This document shows positions 53,387 through 62,281 of a stretch of DNA of 64,000 nucleotides, piece by piece. Location: NCBI RefSeq assembly GCF_001029285.1, contig NZ_LDZY01000010.1:62001-126000 (forward strand). The letters are read 5' to 3'. The stretch comes from Desulfosporosinus acididurans. Lineage in GTDB: Bacteria > Bacillota > Desulfitobacteriia > Desulfitobacteriales > Desulfitobacteriaceae. Positions within the stretch are counted from its first letter, which is position 1, and each line of letters starts with the position of its first letter. The notes beneath the pieces are model-generated. The model saw only the letters and a program-made list of their open reading frames with translations. It did not search any database and was not told the origin of the DNA. The position numbers and the translations under genes are program-made.

Positions 53387-54976
53387 CTAACTCTCCTCTG
53401 CTAACCAGGTCTTAACAAGACGAGCGACTTCAGCCGGGTTATTCTGTGAATATTGTTCAACAGCCTCTTTCGTTTGTTGCATAAGGATCTCATCCTCAGT
53501 TTTTGCCTGTTTCTTGGCCATTTTGGCCTTCGCCTCTTGCTCCAGTAACTCTTGGGACATCATCAGTTCGGCATCAGCGAGAGTTACCGGCTGTTCACCA
53601 TTCATACCTAACATTCTAACCGCACGGGCTTTCTTTGCTCGTCTGACCAGAAAAGCAATGAGTGCTGCTAAGCCAAGTAAAACACCGGCCCCAATTTCAG
53701 CGTAGGTCATCATCTGCTGCCGTTGTTGTGCGCTTGCCATGGCTTGTTTTGCTTGAGCCAACTCAGAATTATTAAAGGGAATGGCGGCAACTTGAATTTG
53801 ATCTCCCCGAGTTAGGTCAATCCCAGCGGCAGATGCCACGATCGTCTTGATTTGATTAAGCTGGTTCGGGGTAACGACTGACGAATCCGCCATCACTGAC
53901 ACGGAAAGACGCTTAATTGCCCCTGGGCTCACCACTTGTTCTTCTTGACTGGAATCAACTTGATTATTAATTGTGTTCGTTGTCTTAGTTGAAGACGTTA
54001 CCCCCTGTGTCGCCGCTTGATAGGTAGGCGCCCCATTGGTCGTCACACCTGGTGTTCCGCCGGCCGCAGAGCCGTTCGTAGTGTTTTCGGTAGAATTTTG
54101 CTGACTAACTACGGCACCGGGGCCATAAGTCTGTTTAGTACGTTTAATCTGGTCAAAATCCAATACCGCATTGATGCGAACGATGGCTGCATTTGGGCCC
54201 AATACCCTGTCCAGCATACTTTGGACAGATTTTCGTGTATCTTCCTCTACAGATTGTTCAAGCTGATACTGGGTTCCTGTGAGACGATTAGGATCATTAC
54301 TTTTGCCAAGAACATCCGAGAGAACATTGCCTTGGGTATCCACAATCGTCACATTAGCCGGCTGCAGTCCTTCAACTGACCCTGCAATAAGATTAGCGAT
54401 CGCACGAACTTGATCATCGCTCAGTTTATTTCCGGGAGCGATTTTAAGAGTTACCGATGCGGTCGCCGCTTTTTGAGTATCGGCAAATAATGAATCATCC
54501 GGCATGACTAATTGAACTCGAGCATCTTGTACACCATTCAATATTTTCAAGGTAGTCTCTAATTCGTTTTGTAAACCAAGGGTGTAGCGCAATTTGCGGT
54601 CGGCATCAGTTTCACCGAGGTGCATCGTGTCCAAATAATCAAAACTAAATTTGCTGTTTTGGGGAAGTCCTGCGTTAGCCAGTTGTAAACGGACGTCAGC
54701 AGCTGATTGTTGAGGAACCATAATCGTGGATCCGTTATCTGCTAATTGGTAATTAACTTTCAAGTCTTTAAGTTTCGTCGTTATCGCTCCGGCATCCGAA
54801 TCACTGAGCTTTGTAAAAATAGCGACATATTGCGGACGGCTCGCCCAAGCAATTAAGGACACCAGCGCTACCATAACCATAAGAGGAGCAACAACCGTGA
54901 TTACTTTCTGTGGCCGAGAAAGCTTATCCCAAAAATTCTTTACCGAGTTCTTAATCCCGGCCCAAGAATAATCCAT
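53387..54976 (-). CDS. fliF: Flagellar MS-ring protein FliF
   Basis: 529 residues with two membrane helices (VITVVAPLMVMVALVSLIAWA near 25-45 and EIGAGVLLGLAALIAFLV near 430) around ring-building motifs. ADVRLQLANAGLPQNSKFSF and TLKILNGVQDARVQLVMPDDSLF are family signatures. The C-terminal peptide binds FliG. GAAAGG-like GAAAGGAG precedes the ATG. A dispersed-repeat fragment lies in the gap before this gene. Confidence 0.97.
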   Translation of the reverse strand: MDYSWAGIKNSVKNFWDKLSRPQKVITVVAPLMVMVALVSLIAWASRPQYVAIFTKLSDSDAGAITTKLKDLKVNYQLADNGSTIMVPQQSAADVRLQLANAGLPQNSKFSFDYLDTMHLGETDADRKLRYTLGLQNELETTLKILNGVQDARVQLVMPDDSLFADTQKAATASVTLKIAPGNKLSDDQVRAIANLIAGSVEGLQPANVTIVDTQGNVLSDVLGKSNDPNRLTGTQYQLEQSVEEDTRKSVQSMLDRVLGPNAAIVRINAVLDFDQIKRTKQTYGPGAVVSQQNSTENTTNGSAAGGTPGVTTNGAPTYQAATQGVTSSTKTTNTINNQVDSSQEEQVVSPGAIKRLSVSVMADSSVVTPNQLNQIKTIVASAAGIDLTRGDQIQVAAIPFNNSELAQAKQAMASAQQRQQMMTYAEIGAGVLLGLAALIAFLVRRAKKARAVRMLGMNGEQPVTLADAELMMSQELLEQEAKAKMAKKQAKTEDEILMQQTKEAVEQYSQNNPAEVARLVKTWLAEES

Positions 54977-54997
54977 TCTTCACACTCCTTTCCTTAA

Positions 54998-55027
54998 AGT
55001 GAACTCATTCAGCTAAAGCTAAAAATC
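54998..55027 (+). repeat. Fragment of dispersed repeat inside the flagellar operon
   Basis: GTGAACTCATTCAGCTAAAGC, then TAAAAATC, matches the left end of the 16,463-16,550 copy with two or three changes. It lies in the 128-base gap between fliE and fliF, the largest gap in the early part of the cluster. Confidence 0.65.
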
Positions 55028-55104
55028 TAAAATAATTTCCGTAAGACCCAACCAAAACAATAACTCCATCCGTATTAATAAATAAGAACATTTTTACTTT
55101 AAAT

Positions 55105-55437
55105 TTACATTTGCATATTCATAATTTGATGGTAGGCGTCAAGGACTTTATTACGGACTTCAACAGTCAAAGATAAAGACAGATTAGCTTTTTCCAAGGC
55201 CACCATAGCTGTCGATACGTCTTGGACCTGACCTGTCGCGAGCTGCATACTGGCTTTGTCTGCATTGGTCTGCAGCGCATTGACCTGTCCTAAAGCATCA
55301 CTTAAGAACTTCGCAAAATCCGTTCCCGCCTTTTGAGCCCCATCTCCAGAAGGAAGAGCAGCATTATTCCCAGTGCTTGCCGAAGAAATCGGATTCAGGA
55401 TTCCTGGCGATGAAATAGGCGCTATTGAAATGCTCAT
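55105..55437 (-). CDS. fliE: Flagellar hook-basal body protein FliE
   Basis: 110 residues with a Ser/Ala/Pro-rich N-terminus and the FliE core TDFAKFLSDALGQVNALQTNADKAS, ending VQDVSTAMVALEKANLSLSLTVEVRNKVLDAYHQIMNMQM. FliE joins the rod to the MS ring. It lies six bases after flgC. Confidence 0.95.
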   Translation of the reverse strand: MSISIAPISSPGILNPISSASTGNNAALPSGDGAQKAGTDFAKFLSDALGQVNALQTNADKASMQLATGQVQDVSTAMVALEKANLSLSLTVEVRNKVLDAYHQIMNMQM

Positions 55438-55443
55438 TTTATC

Positions 55444-55938
55444 TTACCCCTTTCCAATTTCTAAGGCTTTCGAAGCCATTGACTTACTGACATTAAGGGC
55501 AGTAACGTTTGCTTCATAGGCCCTGGAAGCCGAAATCATGTCTACCATTTCTGTTACAATATTTACATTCGGCTCTCGTACATAGCCTACAGGGATTCCG
55601 GGTTCGGCCACTTTGGCAGCGTCGGGCGAATCCGGATTGTACTCTAAACGAAAAGGGGCTTCAGTATCCGGAACACTGCTAATGCTGGAAACCTCTACGC
55701 CATTGCCAACATTTTGCCCGCTCATTTTTTCCCCAAGCACATTAGAAAACGATGCTGCCGGGGGACGTGGGACAAACACAGCCACTTCCCTCTGATAAGG
55801 GATAGGGTTTCCGGCAGGAGTCAGCTGTCCCGTTCGAGTTGTATTAATATTGGCTATGTTACTGGAAATTAAGTCCATGCGCAAACGTTGGGCAGTTAGC
55901 CCGGAAGAGCTGATATCCATCGAACCAAATAGGCTCAT
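55444..55938 (-). CDS. flgC: Flagellar basal-body rod protein FlgC
   Basis: 164 residues, somewhat longer than the 130-150 usual for FlgC. The N-terminus has MDISSSGLTAQRLRMDLISSNIANINTTRT and the C-terminal motif is VREPNVNIVTEMVDMISASRAYEANVTALN. The partner flgB, normally just upstream, is missing here and cheB occupies that place. The extra length lies in a central loop. Confidence 0.94.
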   Translation of the reverse strand: MSLFGSMDISSSGLTAQRLRMDLISSNIANINTTRTGQLTPAGNPIPYQREVAVFVPRPPAASFSNVLGEKMSGQNVGNGVEVSSISSVPDTEAPFRLEYNPDSPDAAKVAEPGIPVGYVREPNVNIVTEMVDMISASRAYEANVTALNVSKSMASKALEIGKG

Positions 55939-55942
55939 TTCC

Positions 55943-57127
55943 TTACCCCCTTTTCATAACGCACTCCACAATTGTTCGTCCAATCTCACCAAGCGGTACG
56001 ATTCGATCAGCTAAACCGGCATCAACTACAGACCTGGGCATACCGTAAACAACACAAGTCTCCTCAGATTCTGCAATAGAAAATCCTTCAAAAGCCTTAA
56101 CATCTTTCATTCCCTTAGTCCCATCATTGCCCATACCGGTCATGATGACTCCCAGAGTTCCTTTGCCTACAGACTTCGCCAGAGAAAGCAGCATAACATC
56201 CACCGAGGGGTGATAAAGGGTAGGGATCGGAGCTTCATCGCCGATATTTAGTACTAGCTGCCCCGACTTACGCTGGACTTGCATTTGCTTCCCAGCCGGT
56301 GCCACATAAATTGTACCGGCTTTGAGAACTTCCCCGTGAAGGCCTTCCCTGACATTTAAGGGGCAAAGCCCGTTTAAACGTTGGGCGAGAGGCCCAGTAA
56401 ACCCTGCAGGCATATGTTGAGCTACAAGTACAGGTACTGGAAAATTAGCAGGCAGTGAAGGAAGGACCGCTTGCAGGGCTGACGGCCCCCCTGTGGAGGT
56501 TCCAATCGCCACAATCTCAACTGCATGCTTAGGCAGAGAAGAACTTTTCCCCGTAATAAATGGACGTGGGGCTTGTCCTTTTGCCGGAAGAACACCCGCT
56601 TGAGGAACGGCCGAAGTTTCAACCTTTCTTCCAGGCGTTAAGTTAACAAGCCCTTTGTTCCCGGAAACCCCTGAACTAACAGGTAATCCCTTCCGTCCAA
56701 GACGAGAAAGGTTAACACCGGCGGCTGCCAATACCTTTTCAATTAAATCACGCGACAGTGCCTGGAGATCATTTCCTTGTGTCCCTGTCGGCTTCACAAC
56801 GACATCCACGGCTCCTAAATCCAAAGCCTTTAAGGTCGCTTGTGCTCCTTCTGTTGTCACTGAACTTAAAATAATTATCGGCGTTGGCTGCCAGCGCATA
56901 ACCTCGTCTAATGCCTGGAGGCCATCCATTACAGGCATCTCGACATCCATGGTAACTACCTGTGGACGAAGGGACTGGATTTTTAAAATTCCTTCACGCC
57001 CATCTCGTGCAGTATCTAAAACCTTAATATTAGGGCTTTGATTAAGAATCTTTTGCAAGGTCAAACGCATGAATGGCGAATCATCAACGATCAGCACCCC
57101 AACGGATGTATTTGGCCTTTCACTCAT
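55943..57127 (-). CDS. cheB: Protein-glutamate methylesterase CheB
   Basis: 394 residues: N-terminal receiver domain with Asp61 in VVTMDVEMPVMDG, a linker of about 60 residues, and a C-terminal esterase domain with the catalytic triad in GTSTGGPSAL, AQHMPAGFT and TGMGNDGTKG. CheB removes methyl groups from chemoreceptors. The methyltransferase CheR was not found in the window. The gene stands between cheW and flgC, where flgB would be expected. Confidence 0.96.
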   Translation of the reverse strand: MSERPNTSVGVLIVDDSPFMRLTLQKILNQSPNIKVLDTARDGREGILKIQSLRPQVVTMDVEMPVMDGLQALDEVMRWQPTPIIILSSVTTEGAQATLKALDLGAVDVVVKPTGTQGNDLQALSRDLIEKVLAAAGVNLSRLGRKGLPVSSGVSGNKGLVNLTPGRKVETSAVPQAGVLPAKGQAPRPFITGKSSSLPKHAVEIVAIGTSTGGPSALQAVLPSLPANFPVPVLVAQHMPAGFTGPLAQRLNGLCPLNVREGLHGEVLKAGTIYVAPAGKQMQVQRKSGQLVLNIGDEAPIPTLYHPSVDVMLLSLAKSVGKGTLGVIMTGMGNDGTKGMKDVKAFEGFSIAESEETCVVYGMPRSVVDAGLADRIVPLGEIGRTIVECVMKRG

Positions 57128-57128
57128 A

Positions 57129-57554
57129 TTAATCCCCGCCCATAATTTGATCGAGTTCTAAAAGAATGAGTAAGCGCTCACCAGTTTTCCCAACTCCGCG
57201 TATGAACTGAGAGTCAACACCAACCGCTATTGGCGGCGGGGGTTCGATACTGTCACTATCCAAATGTAAAACTTCTGTTACGGCATCCACGCGAATCCCG
57301 AAAACTTTAGCTTGTACTTGAACTACAATAATTCGGCTAAGTTCCGTTTCTTCCGCACGAGTCATGCCGAAACGAGTTGACAGGCTCACGACCGGAATCA
57401 CGTTCCCCCGTAAATTTATGACTCCTTCCACATAAACCGGGGCATTAGGAACCCGCGTAATCGGCGGAATTCGAATAATCTCCTGAACGCGCATAATATC
57501 AACGCCAAATTCTTCAGATCCTAAACTAAATGTTACTAATTGTTCTTCAGCCAT
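57129..57554 (-). CDS. cheW: Chemotaxis coupling protein CheW
   Basis: 141 residues with QLVTFSLGSEEFGVDIMRVQEII and VEGVINLRGNVIPVVSLSTRF, typical of CheW. It follows cheA by 13 bases and is likely its main coupling partner. A second cheW is at 30,136-30,600. Confidence 0.96.
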   Translation of the reverse strand: MAEEQLVTFSLGSEEFGVDIMRVQEIIRIPPITRVPNAPVYVEGVINLRGNVIPVVSLSTRFGMTRAEETELSRIIVVQVQAKVFGIRVDAVTEVLHLDSDSIEPPPPIAVGVDSQFIRGVGKTGERLLILLELDQIMGGD

Positions 57555-57567
57555 GCTTTTCTCCCCC

Positions 57568-59733
57568 TTAGATTTTTCTCGTAACTAAAACGTCTTGAAG
57601 AAGAGATCCTATATCAAGAATTAACGTAACTTTGCCATCGCCTAAAATTGTCGCTCCGGCAATTCCTGGCAGGTTATTAAGAAAATCACCCAGGGACTTA
57701 ATGACAACTTCCTGTTGTCCGCGCAATTCATCAACAATTAGTCCCAGCACTTTATCTCCAAAGCCCACAACAACAACAAAAACCTCATTTTGGAGAGTTT
57801 CCGCATCCGGAAGGCCAAATTTTTCTTGCAAAGAAATCAAGGGCAAAGTGTTTCCGCGCAGTTGAACCATCTGCAAACCGCCTACAGTCTTAATGTCCGA
57901 ACGGTTAACGAGCAAAGTCTCCAGAACCGAGGACAGCGGAACAGCATAAATTTCATCCCGTACTTCCACAAGCAAAGCTTGAATGATCGCTAAGGTCAAA
58001 GGCAGACGAATTGTAAAGGTAGTCCCCTTACCTTTGCGAGTTGTAATATCGACCATTCCTCCGAGATTATTAAGGGCCTTTTTCACAACATCCATACCCA
58101 CGCCTCGCCCGGAAATGTCAGTAACTTTATCTGCCGTACTAAAGCCGGGCAAGAAAATGAGATTGGCGATATCATTTTCAGAGAGTTCTTCCCGCTCATT
58201 AATAAGACCCTTAGTAAGAGCTATTTTCTTTATTTTGTCGAGATCTAAACCGCCTCCGTCATCGGAAATGAGAATCGCAATATGGTTGCCATCGTGATAT
58301 GCATCCAAAGTAACCGTTCCATGAACCGGTTTGCCTGCCGCCCGGCGTTCTTCCGGAGATTCAATACCATGGTCCACCGAATTACGAATAAGGTGCATGA
58401 GAGGATCACCGATCACTTCAACGACGGTCTTGTCAAGTTCAGTATCTTCGCCCTTTAACACCAGATCAATCTCTTTACCCGTCTTTTTAGCCAGGTCCCG
58501 CACCAAGCGCGGAAAACGATTGAAGACAGTTCCAATGGCGACCATGCGTAAGCGCATAACACTTTCTTGCAAATCGTTCATTAACCGTCCTAAGTAAACA
58601 TTCGCCTCATTTAAATTATTTACCATCGGGTCCGTGCTGTACTGAGATTTTAAATCCAAGCCAATTTGTACCAATCTGGTCCGGGTAATAACCATTTCGC
58701 CGACAAGGTTAATGAGATTATCCATTCTAACCGTATCAACACGAATTGTATGAACCTGAGTACTGCTTTCCCCATTCGTTGGCGGTTGTTCAGGAACAGC
58801 CGGCGCTGCCGCAGGTTTGCTTTTTTCTTTAGGTACGTCAGGTATACTCTGTTTAACAGTTTCATGATTCGCAGTTTCCTGGGGCACAATTTCGTTATTC
58901 GAAATATTCGGTTCTTTCACAGCACTCTCCGGCGTTAAATAGGGAAAAATGGCCACACTTGTTATGTCAGTGATCTCTAAAACTTCTTTTCGAATCTCTT
59001 CACCAGGTTCATCACTTAAAAAGAGAACAGAAAAGCCATCAGCCTGTCCCGCTTCCAACTCTTCAACACTCGGAAGAATTTTTATGACCTTCCCCATACC
59101 TTCAAGCCGTTGGATGGACATTACGGCACGAACTGCCTTCATGAGAGTATTAGGTGCAAGCTTGACATCAAGTTCAAAAACACCATGCCCCATACCATGG
59201 GCATCGTTAACTTTTTCACGTTCCTGCTCACTAAGAGAAAAGTCAAGCGGTACAAAACTGGCAGGCGCTTCCTCTTCATGGGCAAAGGTTTGCTCGGTTT
59301 TCTCTGAAGCCGCAGGGGCGGTTTCCCCATTTAATAAGGCTTTCATAGAATTCACTAAATCCTCAGATCCATATGTAATTTCTTGACGCTTCTCAACCTG
59401 TTCCAGCATAGCCTTGACCCTGTCAGTCACAGCAAGCAGAACATCAATCATTTCCAGCGAGACATCAATTTTCCCTTGTCTTAAGCGATCCAATAAATCC
59501 TCAGCGGCATGAGTTATTTCAACAATTGGAGTAAACCCCATCGTACCTGAAGCACCCTTCAAACTATGTGCCGAACGGAAAAGGTCGTTAATTAAGCCAA
59601 TATTTCCGCCCTCTTTTTCCAATTGTAATAACCCTGCTCCGAGCCTTTCAATCTGCTCTTGAGAATCTAATAAATAAAAGTCTAAAAATTCCCCTAACTC
59701 AACCCCTTGGTTTTTGTCATCGTCCTGGCTCAT
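57568..59733 (-). CDS. cheA: Chemotaxis histidine kinase CheA
   Basis: 721 residues from the ATG at 59,731-59,733, six bases after GAGGTGA; an in-frame start at 59,751 lacks a site. Domains in order are HPt with His56 in SAHSLKGASGTMGF, a CheY-binding P2-type region of about 100 residues, a Lys/Glu/Pro linker, dimerisation domain, ATPase with LIRNSVDHGIESPEER, DDGGGLDL and GRGVGMDVVKK, and a C-terminal CheW-like domain. It phosphorylates CheY and CheB. It is the first gene of the long motility transcript. Confidence 0.97.
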   Translation of the reverse strand: MSQDDDKNQGVELGEFLDFYLLDSQEQIERLGAGLLQLEKEGGNIGLINDLFRSAHSLKGASGTMGFTPIVEITHAAEDLLDRLRQGKIDVSLEMIDVLLAVTDRVKAMLEQVEKRQEITYGSEDLVNSMKALLNGETAPAASEKTEQTFAHEEEAPASFVPLDFSLSEQEREKVNDAHGMGHGVFELDVKLAPNTLMKAVRAVMSIQRLEGMGKVIKILPSVEELEAGQADGFSVLFLSDEPGEEIRKEVLEITDITSVAIFPYLTPESAVKEPNISNNEIVPQETANHETVKQSIPDVPKEKSKPAAAPAVPEQPPTNGESSTQVHTIRVDTVRMDNLINLVGEMVITRTRLVQIGLDLKSQYSTDPMVNNLNEANVYLGRLMNDLQESVMRLRMVAIGTVFNRFPRLVRDLAKKTGKEIDLVLKGEDTELDKTVVEVIGDPLMHLIRNSVDHGIESPEERRAAGKPVHGTVTLDAYHDGNHIAILISDDGGGLDLDKIKKIALTKGLINEREELSENDIANLIFLPGFSTADKVTDISGRGVGMDVVKKALNNLGGMVDITTRKGKGTTFTIRLPLTLAIIQALLVEVRDEIYAVPLSSVLETLLVNRSDIKTVGGLQMVQLRGNTLPLISLQEKFGLPDAETLQNEVFVVVVGFGDKVLGLIVDELRGQQEVVIKSLGDFLNNLPGIAGATILGDGKVTLILDIGSLLQDVLVTRKI

Positions 59734-60272
59734 CCATGTCACCTCAATCATTCAGGTTATTCCACAGTTAATAACTTCTCTCTATTTCCTAATCCGAGAC
59801 ATTGCAACTATTGCAATTCACCAGTTATCGACACATATCTTGTGGATTAGATATGTTCCTTCTATATATGTCTCTTCTATATTAAATTATTAACTCAGAT
59901 ACTTTTATTCGCCATCATTTATCATACTCCTCCACATATCCTTATGAATTTCCTAAATATGATAGTTCAAAATAATAATAAACCTTTTTTCGCATCGTGT
60001 TATATAGGACCTTTGGGTATAATTAAATGCTGCAGGTCGTATCCTCGGTAATTTGTTTAATTCCAATAATTTCAAATGCCAATTCATTATTTTCAAATCT
60101 TATAAATTTTCGAGTTAGTTTTTATTCTAGCATTTACTATGTTTATCGTATATAGTTTTTTCGACAAATTATACAGGAATATAATAGAAAATCGCAGGAT
60201 AATTGCGAGAATTATCCTGCGATTTTCTATTATAGCTGTATTCGAATTTTGGACAAATCGAGCTACATAACC
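59734..60272. other. 539-bp AT-rich intergenic region upstream of cheA
   Basis: There is no convincing gene. It should hold the promoter of the motility transcript on the minus strand. The element GTCGATAA (complement of 59,825-59,832) resembles the sigma-28 -10 GCCGATAA, but the upstream TAAT is at about 13 instead of 15 bases. Short AT-rich repeats (CTTCTATAT type) occur at 59,860-59,885. The terminator at 60,181-60,233 marks the right end. Confidence 0.45.
60181..60233. terminator. Perfect 23-bp inverted repeat, probable bidirectional terminator
   Basis: ATAATAGAAAATCGCAGGATAAT is mirrored exactly at 60,211-60,233 around a seven-base loop, with A and T tracts near the ends of both arms. 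It follows the coiled-coil gene ending at 60,273 and precedes the cheA leader, so it insulates the two. Confidence 0.85.
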
Positions 60273-60767
60273 TTAACCATTTTTATCCACAAACTTTGGT
60301 TCAGCTGAGCGCATCTTTTGATACAACTGATTTTGGAGTTGTGTAGTTTTAAAACGAATAATCTGAGACTTTGTTCTTTCTCTGACCATTTCAGCTTGTT
60401 CCTTATACTGTTTATCGAAGGCTTGAATTTGCACGATGACTTTGTTAATGTTAGCGTTTGTTGTCGTTAGATTCTGATACAAGTCATGAGAAATATAGGG
60501 CTTTATTGACTCAAGCTCAAAATTTCCGAAATTAAGTACATTGATAATTTGGTTACCAATCATAGTAACTTCTTTATTTACTATCTCAATTTTATTAATC
60601 AGATCTTGACGCTGCTCGAACATTTTAATGAACAACTCAGCTTCATCATCAGGTGACTTCATTTCAAGATGTTGAGTTATTTTGAGCATTTCCTCAAAAG
60701 CTTCAAGGTTTAAAGTCATTTTCTCGTAAATGGCCTCACATAGATTACTAACTTCTTTGTTGATCAT
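60273..60767 (-). CDS. Coiled-coil protein, possible flagellar export chaperone (FlgN/FliT-like)
   Basis: 164 residues, helical throughout. The first part (NKEVSNLCEAIYEKMTLNLEAFEEML) and MFEQRQDLINKIEIVNKEVTMIG follow the layout of FlgN-type chaperones. Then come two more long helices and a basic tail. No clear family motif was found, so the call is tentative. It lies just outside the motility cluster on the same strand, behind a terminator, and upstream of it is the FkbH/ACP cassette. Confidence 0.45.
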   Translation of the reverse strand: MINKEVSNLCEAIYEKMTLNLEAFEEMLKITQHLEMKSPDDEAELFIKMFEQRQDLINKIEIVNKEVTMIGNQIINVLNFGNFELESIKPYISHDLYQNLTTTNANINKVIVQIQAFDKQYKEQAEMVRERTKSQIIRFKTTQLQNQLYQKMRSAEPKFVDKNG

Positions 60768-60849
60768 CTCAAGCCACCATCACTTTCGACCGTTCTTTTG
60801 ATTTTGGCTTCCTTACTTGTAAGATAAAATACGATCCCTCTGCCAATCA

Positions 60850-62130
60850 TTATTCAATCAGATCTGCCTTAAGCAAAGCATCCACAATAGGGTACATTTG
60901 ATCGACAGGTAACCCTATGATCTCACTAATATCTAATAAATCATTACTCCCGTCAGCATAAGCAATAAAATTCATCATATTTCTGACGGTATTCCCAGAT
61001 TCTCGTGTACTGATCGTTGGATAAAGGCCTCGCCTTCCTAATTGAGGTTCGCCCAAACATTTTATCCGGTATTTTCTATTTATCTCTAATAGTTTAATAC
61101 AATCCTTCAAGACATCAAAACTTCCCTGTAAGCCCGCTGGAGAAATCAACGATAAATCGTCAAGCGAAGTGTGGTATTCCGGATATACTCCATACTTTGT
61201 GCGCATTATGCTCGCCATAGGCAAGTCAACTCCGGGGCTGCAGTATTGTCGTTCGTCACTTCCCCGTTCAAGATATGAATACCTTACGAACTCAGGATGT
61301 TTATGCGTCAAAACATTCAAAGCTACTCTGTCCGCCAATGTATTGCCATATCGAGAAGGTAGGAAAGAATAAGCCCTTTCATCGCCCACGCAAGATATAT
61401 TAAACCCTGCAACAACATTCTTCTTCATTTCCTTAAGGTTTTTGCTTAAATAAACAAGTGATCCAATGGTTTCAGGTACAAAGACTATCCGATAAGTATA
61501 TTTACGCCGCGGAAGCTCTAACAGCCACTTTGCTAAATAGGTTACAACCGCGGGCCCGGAAAGCTCGTTGTTCGCCATGGACGGGTGACAAACGTAAGTC
61601 GATAAAAATATCTCTTTCTCTGTTTCCCCAGGGATGATAAGCTCACCATAAGTTAAAGACCCCTGAGTCAAACTCGAATTAATACAAACCCGATATTGAC
61701 CTTCTTTTAGCGACAGACGCAGTTGATGGGAAAGACAAAAGCCCCATCGCTCTTTGTAGTAAGAAGTAACATAAGGAATAGCTTCGGGCATGCTTTCTAT
61801 AGAATAAAGATGCTGCTGCAGCTCCTGCAGGGACATTACCTGATCAATAGGGACGGAATAACCAACGACATGAAGATTATTCTTTTTGAAATCAATAACT
61901 TTGTTTCCCTCTTGGTCTTCAACGTACGCCTCAACAATATTCCACTCATTAGGCACTGTCCAATCAAAAGCCGACGAACCGCTGGGAACTTCTTTAATTT
62001 TAAGGGGAATATGCTCCTGAATAATTTTGAGTGTCTGCCTTACCCCCTCCCCGGTTATGCTGCGGCAAATAGGAAATAGTTCTTCAGCCAAACGATACAT
62101 GGCTTCACCCGTCATAGTTGTATCAGGCAT
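60850..62130 (-). CDS. DUF4910/DUF2172 (M28-like) aminopeptidase-family protein
   Basis: 426 residues with the DUF2172/DUF4910 layout: N-terminal MYRLAEELFPICRSITGEGVRQTL, then a peptidase-like core with STYVCHPSMANNELSGPAVV, FVPETIGS, ERGSDERQYCSPGVDLP and YPEYHTSLDDLSL, and a C-terminal winged helix of about 75 residues. The His, Asp and Glu residues correspond to M28-type zinc ligands. The family occurs in sugar and surface-polysaccharide loci, where substrates are unknown. It is the last gene of the FkbH/ACP/AAC(3) cassette. Confidence 0.85.
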   Translation of the reverse strand: MPDTTMTGEAMYRLAEELFPICRSITGEGVRQTLKIIQEHIPLKIKEVPSGSSAFDWTVPNEWNIVEAYVEDQEGNKVIDFKKNNLHVVGYSVPIDQVMSLQELQQHLYSIESMPEAIPYVTSYYKERWGFCLSHQLRLSLKEGQYRVCINSSLTQGSLTYGELIIPGETEKEIFLSTYVCHPSMANNELSGPAVVTYLAKWLLELPRRKYTYRIVFVPETIGSLVYLSKNLKEMKKNVVAGFNISCVGDERAYSFLPSRYGNTLADRVALNVLTHKHPEFVRYSYLERGSDERQYCSPGVDLPMASIMRTKYGVYPEYHTSLDDLSLISPAGLQGSFDVLKDCIKLLEINRKYRIKCLGEPQLGRRGLYPTISTRESGNTVRNMMNFIAYADGSNDLLDISEIIGLPVDQMYPIVDALLKADLIE

Positions 62131-62180
62131 TTTATCAGCAATCCTCCTATATTAACGGACACATTATGCTCTCTACTGCA

Positions 62181-62272
62181 GTGAACTCGGTGGGGGACTC
62201 TACCCCCACCGAAGCAGAGTACGGGGGACCCACTCCCACTTATAGAAGTGGGAGTCTTACGATTTGATAAAA
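62181..62272 (+). repeat. Copy of dispersed two-hairpin repeat
   Basis: GTGAACTC is followed by a GGTGGGGG..CCCCCACC hairpin, and ACTCCCACTT..AAGTGGGAGT is the second hairpin, then CTTACGATTTGATAA. The outer boxes match the copy at 27,906-27,998 while the first stem differs on both sides in a compensating way. It lies between the AAC(3)-like and DUF4910 genes. Confidence 0.8.
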
Positions 62273-62281
62273 ACTTATAGA

